From CAWKZT01 sp963854565 (GTDB lineage Bacteria; Actinomycetota; Acidimicrobiia; Acidimicrobiales; JAHEJN01): a DNA stretch of 6,007 bases. The notes beneath the pieces were generated by a model, which saw only the letters and a list, made by a program, of their open reading frames with translations, was not told where the DNA came from and searched no databases. The translations under genes were made by a program, and so were the position numbers. The DNA lies in the NCBI GenBank assembly GCA_963854565.1, contig CAWKZT010000111.1:1-6007 (forward strand). The letters run 5' to 3'. Shown piece by piece: positions 1-5,466 of the stretch; position 1 is the first letter of the stretch; every line of letters starts with the position of its first letter.

Positions 1-1713
1 GAACGCGAGGGTGTCGACACGGTATTTGGCCTGCCCGGCGGTGCAATCTTGCCGGTGTATGACCCACTGCTTGAATCGTCGATGCGCCACGTTCTGGTGC
101 GGCACGAACAAGGCGCCGGGCATATGGCACAGGGCTATGCGCAAGCGACCGGCAAGCCGGGTGTCGCAATGGTCACCAGCGGCCCCGCTGCCACCAACAT
201 CGTTACCCCGCTCGCCGATGCCTACCTCGACTCGGTTCCGATGGTTGCCATCACCGGTCAGGTCGCGTTTGCGTCTATCGGCACCGATGCCTTTCAAGAA
301 TGCGACACCACCGGCATCACGATGGCGGTTACCAAGCACAACTTCTTGGTGAGCAAAGCCGAAGACATTCCGCAGGTCATCCACGATGCATTCCACATTG
401 CCACGACCGGCCGCCCAGGACCCGTACTTGTCGATATTCCTAAAGACATCGTGGATGAGTTCAATCCCAACTCAGCTATGACCGATTATGTACCTGACAG
501 TCACGACCTTCCCGGTTATCACCTCGACCCCGAACCCGATGTTTCGTTGCTGGCCGAAGCAGCGGATATGATTTTGGCCTCGGAGCGTCCAGTCATCTAT
601 GCCGGCGGCGGAATTCTTAAGGCTCGGGCGGCCCAGGCACTGCGGGCTTTGGCCGAGCTCACTGATATTCATGTCGTCACAACGTTGATGTGCCGGGGCG
701 GCTTCCCCGATGATCACCCTTTGGCGTTGGGCATGCCCGGCATGCACGGCACCTTTAGTGCGGTTACTGCCATGCAAGAAGCCGATCTGCTTATCGCTCT
801 CGGCTCCCGGTTTGATGACCGTGTTACCGGCAAACTCGACGGATTCGCCCCCCACGCCAAGATCATCCACGTCGATGTCGATGCCGCCGAACTCAACAAG
901 GTCCGGCCCGCCAACGTCGCCATCCAGGCCGACGCCAAGTTGGCCATCGAAGGCCTCATAAGTGCCCTTGTCGCTAAAGGAGCGCCGGATGCACAAGCCG
1001 AGCGTTCAGCATGGAAATCTAAGGTGTCTGGTTGGCTTGAGAACTACCCGCTCACCTATGACCCACAAGAACCAGGCGAGGGTCTCAAGCCGCAGCAGAT
1101 CATCGAGGATATTTCTGCCGCCAGTCCCGACGACACGATTGTGACGTCGGGTGTTGGGCAACACCAGATGTGGGCCAGCCAATTCTGGACCTACAACAAC
1201 CCGTACACATGGATCAACTCGGGCGGCCTCGGCACTATGGGCTTTGCAATTCCGGCTGCCATCGGCGCCAAGGTAGGCATGCCCGACCGGACGGTGTGGG
1301 CCATCGATGGCGACGGCTGCTTCCAAATGACGGCCCAAGAACTCATCACGGCATCGGTCGAGAACATTCCGATCAAAGTTGCGATTCTCAACAACTCGTA
1401 CCTGGGTATGGTGCGACAGTGGCAGGAGATGTTCTACGACGAGCGTTATAGCGAAGTGCGTCAGTCCGAGACCATTCCGAACTACAAGATGTGGGCCGAA
1501 TCTATGGGTTGTGTCGGCATTCGGGTAGACGACTACGACGAAGTTGGCGATGCCATTGCGCAGGCCAACGAAATCAACGACCGACCAGTAGTCATCGACT
1601 TTCGCACCGAGTGGACCGAAAAGGTATTTCCCATGGTTCCATCGGGCAAAACGAACACCGATGTCATGGTTCACCCATCGCAACCCCACGACGAGAAGGG
1701 ACGGGCTCTGTAA
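1..1713 (+). CDS. ilvB: Acetolactate synthase large (catalytic) subunit, 5'-truncated
   Basis: This ThDP-dependent enzyme (acetohydroxyacid synthase) condenses two pyruvates to 2-acetolactate, or pyruvate with 2-oxobutyrate to 2-aceto-2-hydroxybutyrate, the first common step of valine, leucine and isoleucine synthesis in the cytoplasm. The frame is open from base 1, so the start lies outside; 570 residues are visible against a usual 590-620, so perhaps 20-50 are missing. A TTG at 49 is internal, because the conserved FGLPGGAILP stretch lies at and before it. Visible signatures, numbered from base 1: RHEQGAGHMA with catalytic Glu36; a central FAD-type domain containing GSRFDDRVTGK; and the ThDP/Mg motif from GDG (437-439) to NN (464-465), followed by the conserved QWQEMFYDERYSE. 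Two substitutions are notable: SGPAATN for the usual SGPGATN (Ala63), and Ala89 where plant enzymes have the herbicide-site proline. The TAA stop overlaps the ilvN start. Regulation upstream cannot be seen. Confidence 0.97.
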   Translation, partial: EREGVDTVFGLPGGAILPVYDPLLESSMRHVLVRHEQGAGHMAQGYAQATGKPGVAMVTSGPAATNIVTPLADAYLDSVPMVAITGQVAFASIGTDAFQECDTTGITMAVTKHNFLVSKAEDIPQVIHDAFHIATTGRPGPVLVDIPKDIVDEFNPNSAMTDYVPDSHDLPGYHLDPEPDVSLLAEAADMILASERPVIYAGGGILKARAAQALRALAELTDIHVVTTLMCRGGFPDDHPLALGMPGMHGTFSAVTAMQEADLLIALGSRFDDRVTGKLDGFAPHAKIIHVDVDAAELNKVRPANVAIQADAKLAIEGLISALVAKGAPDAQAERSAWKSKVSGWLENYPLTYDPQEPGEGLKPQQIIEDISAASPDDTIVTSGVGQHQMWASQFWTYNNPYTWINSGGLGTMGFAIPAAIGAKVGMPDRTVWAIDGDGCFQMTAQELITASVENIPIKVAILNNSYLGMVRQWQEMFYDERYSEVRQSETIPNYKMWAESMGCVGIRVDDYDEVGDAIAQANEINDRPVVIDFRTEWTEKVFPMVPSGKTNTDVMVHPSQPHDEKGRAL

Positions 1714-2213
1714 TGGCTGCCAACGACAACCTGCACACACTCGTTGTTCGGGTCGAAAACAAGCCCGGCGTCTTGGCTCGAATCTCGGGTCTCTTTGCTC
1801 GACGTGGGTTTAACATCAATTCGCTTGCGGTGGCGCCTGCCATCGACGAAAAGTTTAGTCGCATCACCATCGTGGTCGATGTCGAGTCCGCACCGCTCGA
1901 TCAAATTGTAAAGCAGCTCTACAAGCTCATCAATGTGGTCGACATTCGCTCGCTCGCTCCTACTGAGGCCGTCGAACGCGAACTTATGGTAGTGACCGTC
2001 CAGACCGAAGATTTTGCCGGTGTGCGTGCGCTTGTCGAGCAGTACGACGCGACCTGGCTTATTGATTCTCATGGCAAAGCCATGCTTTCGATTTCTAACT
2101 ATCCCGACACCATCGAAGAATTCGAAGAAAAACTCACGCCATTCAATATCATCGAGGTTCAGCGCACGGGCAAAATTGCGCTGATCGCTCTTGATGATTA
2201 CCCGCAAATCTGA
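1713..2213 (+). CDS. ilvN: Acetolactate synthase small (regulatory) subunit
   Basis: This 166-residue protein is the regulatory partner of the preceding catalytic subunit: it raises its activity and confers feedback inhibition by valine. Length and layout match the IlvH/IlvN family: an N-terminal ACT domain (about residues 8-82, with VENKPGVLARISGLFARRGF then NINSL) and a C-terminal domain (about 90-160, starting ERELMVVTVQ). By alignment from memory with E. coli IlvH, the valine-site residues Asn11, Gly14 and Asn29 correspond to Asn16, Gly19 and Asn34, all present, so I expect a valine-sensitive enzyme. The ATG overlaps the ilvB stop by one base (TAATG), implying translational coupling. A weak SD, GAAGGG at 1695-1700, lies inside ilvB, rather far from the ATG. 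The frame is open further upstream, but that part is only the alternate frame of ilvB and lacks family similarity. Confidence 0.96.
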   Translation: MAANDNLHTLVVRVENKPGVLARISGLFARRGFNINSLAVAPAIDEKFSRITIVVDVESAPLDQIVKQLYKLINVVDIRSLAPTEAVERELMVVTVQTEDFAGVRALVEQYDATWLIDSHGKAMLSISNYPDTIEEFEEKLTPFNIIEVQRTGKIALIALDDYPQI

Positions 2214-2250
2214 GCAAATCGCTCGTACCCTTTCTCGCAACCAAACACCC

Positions 2251-2254
2251 GGAG
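2251..2254 (+). promoter_or_regulatory. Ribosome binding site of ilvC
   Basis: GGAG sits six bases before a GTG codon at 2261. It decides the GTG start: the protein then begins MANIYYEADVD, the usual N-terminus of class I reductoisomerases. The 47-base ilvN-ilvC gap shows no terminator-like hairpin, consistent with one transcript. Confidence 0.8.
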
Positions 2255-2260
2255 ACCCCT

Positions 2261-3292
2261 GTGGCAAATATCTATTACGAAGCTGACGTCGATCGTTCCC
2301 TCATCGCTAACCGCAAGGTGGCCGTGCTGGGTTACGGCTCTCAAGGACACGCCCACGCGTTGAACCTCAAAGAGTCCGGCATCGATGTTGTTGTTGGGCT
2401 ACGTGACGGTTCCGCTTCCGTAGCCAAGGCCCAAGAAGCTGGCCTCACGGTAATGAACGTTGCCGACGCATCGGCCCACGCCGATCTCATTATGGTTCTG
2501 TTGCCCGACACCGAGCAGGCCGCCATTTACGCCGAGCACATTGCGCCCCACCTCAGTGCTGGTGACGCACTTTTCTTCTCCCATGGTTTCAACATCCGTT
2601 TCGACCTCATTGCTCCACCCGACGATGTCGATGTGTTGATGGTTGCCCCCAAGGGCCCGGGACACTTGGTCCGTCGTACCTATGTTGAAGGTGGCGGCGT
2701 ACCGTGCCTTATTGCTGTCGAGAACGATGCTTCCGGTAACGGTAAGGGTATTGCCCTCGCCTATGCCGATGCTATTGGTGGCGCCCGGGCCGGTGTCATC
2801 GAGACTACATTCACCGAAGAGTGCGAGACCGACTTGTTCGGTGAGCAGGTCGTGCTTTGTGGCGGTGCTACCGAGTTGGTGCGCAGCGGTTTCGACACGC
2901 TTGTCGAAGCTGGCTACCAGCCCGAGATTGCTTACTTCGAATGCCTTCACGAACTCAAGCTGATCGTCGATCTAATGTACGAAGAGGGTATTGCTGGCAT
3001 GCGTTACTCGGTAAGTGACACCGCCGAGTATGGCGATCTAACCCGTGGCCCTCGCGTGATCAACGACAGTGTTCGTGCCGAAATGCGCCAGATTCTCACC
3101 GAGATTCAGGACGGAACTTTTGCCGCCGAGTGGGTCGAAGAAGCCCGCAGTGGGCGTAAGAACTTTCATGCCCTCGAAGAAGCTGGCCACGACCTCGGCA
3201 TCGAGAAGGTCGGCAAAGAGCTTCGCGCCATGATGCCGTGGATCAGCGCCGGCAAGACTTCAGTCCAGGATGCTTCAGGCGGCCAGGGCTAG
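2261..3292 (+). CDS. ilvC: Ketol-acid reductoisomerase (NADP+), class I
   Basis: The enzyme isomerises and reduces 2-acetolactate and 2-aceto-2-hydroxybutyrate to the dihydroxy acids of valine/leucine and isoleucine synthesis, using NADPH and Mg2+. The 343 residues fit the short class I form. The Rossmann domain (about 1-182) has GYGSQGHAHALNLKESG (24-40), and the loop LRDGSAS with Arg48, Ser51 and Ser53, the pattern associated with NADPH preference. The all-helical KARI domain carries the metal ligands Asp191 and Glu195 (ETDLFGEQ) and Glu227 and Glu231 (FECLHELK), plus Ser252 of the substrate site; all expected catalytic residues are present. The last residues (KTSVQDASGGQG) are a short flexible-looking tail. 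It is third in an ilvBNC operon that supplies its substrate directly. No intrinsic terminator follows; the stop lies two bases from the stop of a converging gene. Confidence 0.98.
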   Translation: MANIYYEADVDRSLIANRKVAVLGYGSQGHAHALNLKESGIDVVVGLRDGSASVAKAQEAGLTVMNVADASAHADLIMVLLPDTEQAAIYAEHIAPHLSAGDALFFSHGFNIRFDLIAPPDDVDVLMVAPKGPGHLVRRTYVEGGGVPCLIAVENDASGNGKGIALAYADAIGGARAGVIETTFTEECETDLFGEQVVLCGGATELVRSGFDTLVEAGYQPEIAYFECLHELKLIVDLMYEEGIAGMRYSVSDTAEYGDLTRGPRVINDSVRAEMRQILTEIQDGTFAAEWVEEARSGRKNFHALEEAGHDLGIEKVGKELRAMMPWISAGKTSVQDASGGQG

Positions 3293-3298
3293 CGCTAG
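3289..3298. repeat. 10-bp perfect palindrome holding two convergent stop codons
   Basis: CTAGCGCTAG reads the same on both strands. It contains the TAG stop of ilvC (3290-3292, plus) and the TAG stop of the aldolase-family gene (3295-3297, minus), placed symmetrically. It has no loop and no T-run, so it is not a normal intrinsic terminator. It may simply follow from two identical stop codons meeting around GCGC. Confidence 0.75.
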
Positions 3299-4110
3299 TC
3301 GAAGAGTTCCGGGTCGCTGCGTTGGATGTCTTGCCACATGGGCTGGAACGAGAACCAGCCTGCAAATGGATTTCCGGCAATTTCGAGGCTGTGCTGGGCC
3401 CACTCGTCGCGTATCAACTTAGGTTCACCCGCGGCCATGGCAACGAGTTGGGCTTGGCAGGTGCGTTCCATAGTGACGAACCAGAATGCGGCTGCGTCGA
3501 CCGTGTCTGCCACAGTGAATAGTCCATGGTTCTGGTGGATAGCGGCCTTGCCAGTAGGGAATCCGGCAGCAAACTTGGCGGCGGCGTCTTCGTCGAACAC
3601 CACAGCGCCACCTTGTTCGGTAATGAGCGTGTGGTCATTGAAGAAGATGCATGAGTCTTGGGTGATTGGATCGAGCGGTATACCCAGGGAGCTGAATGCT
3701 TTGCCGTAAATGCTGTGGGCGTGCGCGGCGGCGATGACATCGGGGCGGGCCTTATGTACCGCGGCGTGTAGAGCGAACGCGGCTGGGTTCACCATGCGAT
3801 TTCCGTAAACCACATCGCCATCATGGTTGACCAAGATGAGGTCGGAGGACTTCATGTGGCGGAAGCTCACGCCGAATGGGTTTACCCAGAAACAATCGGG
3901 GAATTCAGGATCGCGAACGGTGATATGGCCAGCTACACCCTCGCCAAAACCGAATTTTCCAAACAGTCGGAGGGCGCCCGCCAATTTGGCTTTGCGGTGA
4001 GCGCGTTCCTCTTCAACTGTGGCGAACTCTTCCGGGAAGGGAATGCTGACATCTTTGGTGGTGAGTTCAACGCCGTCGATGGTGGGTACGTCGGATTCGT
4101 TAGTGGCCAT
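3295..4110 (-). CDS. Class II aldolase/adducin-family protein
   Basis: This 271-residue protein has the fold of zinc-dependent class II aldolases and ribulose-phosphate epimerases (FucA, RhaD, AraD). Family features are GEGVAGHITVRDP (56-68), NPFGVSFRHMKSSDLI (77-92), the metal pair His130/His132 in AAAHAHSIYGK, and the third metal ligand His195 in HQNHGL. The position of FucA's catalytic Glu73 aligns, from memory, with Ala111 in VNPAAFALH, so canonical fuculose-phosphate aldolase chemistry is doubtful. The C-terminal stretch with WFSFQPMWQDI is typical of a bacterial and fungal adducin-like subfamily of unknown substrate. The first 25-30 residues look unstructured. The chosen ATG has no SD, but a -10 box lies seven bases before it, suggesting a leaderless mRNA. 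The gene is last of three on the minus strand and converges on ilvC. The fold is certain; the reaction is unknown. Confidence 0.9.
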   Translation of the reverse strand: MATNESDVPTIDGVELTTKDVSIPFPEEFATVEEERAHRKAKLAGALRLFGKFGFGEGVAGHITVRDPEFPDCFWVNPFGVSFRHMKSSDLILVNHDGDVVYGNRMVNPAAFALHAAVHKARPDVIAAAHAHSIYGKAFSSLGIPLDPITQDSCIFFNDHTLITEQGGAVVFDEDAAAKFAAGFPTGKAAIHQNHGLFTVADTVDAAAFWFVTMERTCQAQLVAMAAGEPKLIRDEWAQHSLEIAGNPFAGWFSFQPMWQDIQRSDPELFD

Positions 4111-4116
4111 GTAACA

Positions 4117-4122
4117 ACACTA
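4117..4122 (-). promoter_or_regulatory. Candidate leaderless promoter (-10) of the aldolase-family gene
   Basis: On the minus strand TAGTGT (TANNNT type) ends six bases before the ATG at 4110, placing the transcription start at or next to the A of the start codon. No SD-like sequence lies in those six bases. No convincing -35 is seen at 17-19 bases. This matches the leaderless arrangement common in actinobacteria. Confidence 0.5.
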
Positions 4123-4157
4123 GGCCGTCAAGACACGGCGAAGCGAAGCATCTAGTG
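4118..4157. repeat. Nested inverted repeats upstream of the aldolase-family gene
   Basis: CACTAG (4118-4123) is mirrored by CTAGTG (4152-4157). Inside lies a second inverted repeat, GCCGT (4124-4128) and ACGGC (4135-4139), with a six-base loop, then the direct repeat GAAGC-GAAGC (4140-4149). The outer left arm overlaps the candidate -10 box and the inner repeat fills the -10/-35 spacer, a natural place for an operator. There is no T-run, so it is a poor candidate for a terminator of the upstream regulator gene. The rest of the 87-base gap holds only the direct repeat GCTCGA at 4157-4162 and 4165-4170. Confidence 0.4.
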
Positions 4158-4197
4158 CTCGATAGCTCGACATGGCGGCCCGGCGCGGATGAGGTGC

Positions 4198-4527
4198 TCA
4201 TCGATTCTTTCGCTCGTTCTTGCGGGCAATCCACTGGTCGCGTTCGGCATCCACCTTTAATTGGTCAAGACGGTCGGTCCAGAATCCGTTGAGCCAGTCC
4301 CGCATTTCGAGCAGACCCTCAGGCCGGGCGCGGTAGAAGCGTCGGGTTCCTTCTTGGCGAAATGTCACGAGTTCTGCGTCCTCTAGGATGCGCAGATGCT
4401 GCGATACAGCAGGGCGACTGATAGGGAGTTGTTCGGCAATGGCTCCCACTGTGAATTCGTCGTGGTGTACTAGCTGGAGTATTTTGCGACGGTGAGGCTC
4501 ACTTAGCGCTCGAGCGGTTGCATCCAT
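4198..4527 (-). CDS. ArsR-family winged-helix transcriptional regulator
   Basis: This 109-residue DNA-binding protein is a small one-domain repressor of the ArsR/SmtB type. It begins MDATARALSEPHRRKILQLV, the usual first helices. The helix-turn-helix covers about residues 26-48, with recognition helix ISRPAVSQHLRIL, and a beta-wing follows (56-66, FRQEGTRRFYR). The section PEGLLEMRDWLNGFWTDRLDQLK resembles the ArsR subgroup often paired with SRPBCC (AHSA1-like) proteins. There is no cysteine anywhere and no ELCVCDL-type metal motif, so metal sensing of the classical kind is unlikely. The ATG at 4527 is chosen because GGAAGG lies seven bases upstream; GTG at 4542 would be an in-frame alternative, but it sits against the SD. 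The gene lies 100 bases after a crotonase gene and 87 before an aldolase-family gene on the same strand, which are its likeliest targets. The effector is unknown. Confidence 0.93.
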   Translation of the reverse strand: MDATARALSEPHRRKILQLVHHDEFTVGAIAEQLPISRPAVSQHLRILEDAELVTFRQEGTRRFYRARPEGLLEMRDWLNGFWTDRLDQLKVDAERDQWIARKNERKNR

Positions 4528-4534
4528 GTCGTGA

Positions 4535-4540
4535 CCTTCC
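4535..4540 (-). promoter_or_regulatory. Ribosome binding site of the ArsR-family gene
   Basis: On the minus strand GGAAGG stands seven bases before the ATG at 4527. It supports that start over longer in-frame options and contrasts with the two neighbouring minus-strand genes, which have no SD. Confidence 0.75.
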
Positions 4541-4549
4541 ACCGATAGG

Positions 4550-4563
4550 TAAGCGCATGCTAA
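4550..4563. promoter_or_regulatory. Candidate ArsR autoregulatory operator with overlapping -10 box
   Basis: TAAGCGCATGCTAA is an imperfect palindrome (arms TAAGC/GCTAA, four of five pairs) centred about 30 bp upstream of the regulator start. On the minus strand it includes TAGCAT (4557-4562), a TANNNT -10 candidate that would give a leader of roughly 20 bases including the SD. No good -35 is seen. The core octamer GCGCATGC (4553-4560) recurs at 4604-4611, 51 bp away. Confidence 0.35.
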
Positions 4564-4601
4564 CCGTTGATGGTGGCGTTGAGGCCAAGGTCGAGCGTGT
4601 C

Positions 4602-4618
4602 CCGCGCATGCCGCGCAT
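4602..4618. repeat. Short tandem direct repeat in the crotonase-ArsR gap
   Basis: CCGCGCAT occurs at 4602-4609 and again at 4611-4618, separated by one G. The junction contains GCGCATGC (4604-4611), the octamer also found in the candidate operator. The repeat lies 10-26 bp after the crotonase stop codon on the minus strand. It may be a second regulator site or chance. Confidence 0.4.
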
Positions 4619-4627
4619 TTGCCCGAA

Positions 4628-5416
4628 TTAGCTGCCGGTGAAGGTGGCTGGGCGTTTTTCGATGAAACTTGCCACACCTTCGGCGGCATCGTTGCTCTTG
4701 GCCAGGTGGGACTGCATCGGCCCCATCTTGGCTACGGCGGCGGCGTGGCCGTCAAGAACGTAGGCCAGCGAGTTGGCCTTGGTGGCCTGAACCGCCAGCG
4801 GGGCACCTTCACAAATCTTGTTGGCCAGTTCTAGGGCACGATCATATTCGGTGCCGATCGGGACAATTTCTTGAACGAGCCCGATGCGATACGCCTCAGC
4901 TGAGTCAAAAACATCGCTGGTAAGCAGGTGGTACATAGCGTTTCCCCATCCGCCTCGTTGAACGAATCGCAGGGTGGCTCCACCTGTGGCATGGATGCCT
5001 CGTAGGGGTTCGAGTTGAGAGAACCGACAATTGTCGGCGGCGATCACAATGTCCCCAGCCAACATCAACTCAATTCCAAGGGTGTAGGTGACCCCTTTGA
5101 CGGCGGAGATGATGGGTTTCGAGCATCCTCGCCCTAGTGCCGTTGGGTCGACGCGCTCTTGGTCGTTGTCCCGACGCTCGCTGCCTTGCATACGACTGGC
5201 CCACCGGGGAAGGTCAAGGCCAGCGGTGAAGTGGTCGCCGTGGGCGTACAAGATCCCAACCCACAAATTGGGGTCTTGATCAAGCTGGGTGTAAGCTGCA
5301 ACAAGTTCGTCCATCATCTCGGGCGTAAAGCCGTTCATTTTGGCCGGCCGGTTGATGCCCATCGACATGATGTTTCCGTCGATGTCGATGGTGATGGATC
5401 CCAATTCTTCGTTCAT
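4628..5416 (-). CDS. Crotonase/enoyl-CoA hydratase-family protein
   Basis: This 262-residue protein belongs to the crotonase superfamily, whose members bind acyl-CoA and stabilise an enolate in an oxyanion hole; hydratases add water to 2-enoyl-CoA. The length is typical. Visible features are the substrate loop INRPAKMNG (21-29), the first oxyanion-hole segment HFTAGLDL (62-69, Ala65/Gly66), and the second segment YTLGIELMLAGD with Glu116, followed by FSQLEPLRGIHATGG with Glu136. These correspond by alignment from memory to the two catalytic glutamates of rat enoyl-CoA hydratase (Glu144 and Glu164), so real hydratase activity is possible. GWGNAMYHLLTSDVFDSAEAYRIGLV is the usual C-terminal half. 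The ATG at 5416 is chosen because the family begins there; a longer TTG start at 5488 would add 24 unrelated residues across a promoter. There is no SD, and a -10 lies seven bases upstream. It is first of three minus-strand genes. The acyl-CoA substrate is unknown. Confidence 0.93.
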   Translation of the reverse strand: MNEELGSITIDIDGNIMSMGINRPAKMNGFTPEMMDELVAAYTQLDQDPNLWVGILYAHGDHFTAGLDLPRWASRMQGSERRDNDQERVDPTALGRGCSKPIISAVKGVTYTLGIELMLAGDIVIAADNCRFSQLEPLRGIHATGGATLRFVQRGGWGNAMYHLLTSDVFDSAEAYRIGLVQEIVPIGTEYDRALELANKICEGAPLAVQATKANSLAYVLDGHAAAVAKMGPMQSHLAKSNDAAEGVASFIEKRPATFTGS

Positions 5417-5418
5417 AG

Positions 5419-5438
5419 AAAGAATCTTAGATTTCTTT
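5419..5438. repeat. AT-rich inverted repeat in the divergent promoter region
   Basis: AAAGAATCT (5419-5427) and AGATTTCTTT (5429-5438) are reverse complements apart from one extra base. The repeat covers the crotonase -10 box. On the plus strand it also contains TAGATT (5428-5433), a possible -10 for the divergent secreted-protein gene, so it could be a shared bidirectional promoter core or an operator. Confidence 0.4.
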
Positions 5439-5452
5439 GCCTGGGGTGTAAG
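5424..5452 (-). promoter_or_regulatory. Candidate leaderless promoter of the crotonase gene
   Basis: On the minus strand CTTACA (5447-5452, -35-like, four of six consensus positions) and TAAGAT (5424-5429, -10-like, four of six) are 17 bases apart. The -10 ends seven bases before the ATG at 5416, so the transcript would begin at or next to the start codon. The absence of an SD agrees with this. Confidence 0.55.
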
Positions 5453-5466
5453 GATCGGACGGGTTA

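Noticed and set aside
472..996. 174-codon open frame antisense to ilvB
   Set aside because: It is a shadow of the ilvB frame with no domain-like sequence or SD support.
1491..1712. Upstream in-frame extension of ilvN giving a 240-residue protein
   Set aside because: The extra 74 residues are the alternate frame of ilvB, rich in Arg, His and Ser and unlike any IlvH/IlvN N-terminus; the ATG at 1713 gives the family's usual length.
1006..1740. Long open frame of 244 codons antisense to ilvB, extending into the ilvN start
   Set aside because: It lies opposite well-conserved ilvB sequence, has no recognisable protein features and is expected from codon bias in GC-rich coding DNA.
2204..2220. Direct repeat GCAAATC on both sides of the ilvN stop codon (2204-2210 and 2214-2220)
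   Set aside because: It is too short to mean much, has no matching third copy nearby and is likely chance.
2214..2260. Possible attenuator or leader peptide between ilvN and ilvC
   Set aside because: Only 47 bases, with no hairpin pair, no T-run and no run of branched-chain codons; it looks like a plain operon spacer.
3238..3522. 94-codon plus-strand open frame crossing the ilvC-aldolase junction
   Set aside because: It overlaps the conserved C-terminal ends of both genes in the wrong frame and strand and has no SD.
4528..4689. Upstream extension of the ArsR gene (start at 4689)
   Set aside because: It would overlap the crotonase 3' end, adds 54 non-family residues and ignores the clear SD before the ATG at 4527.
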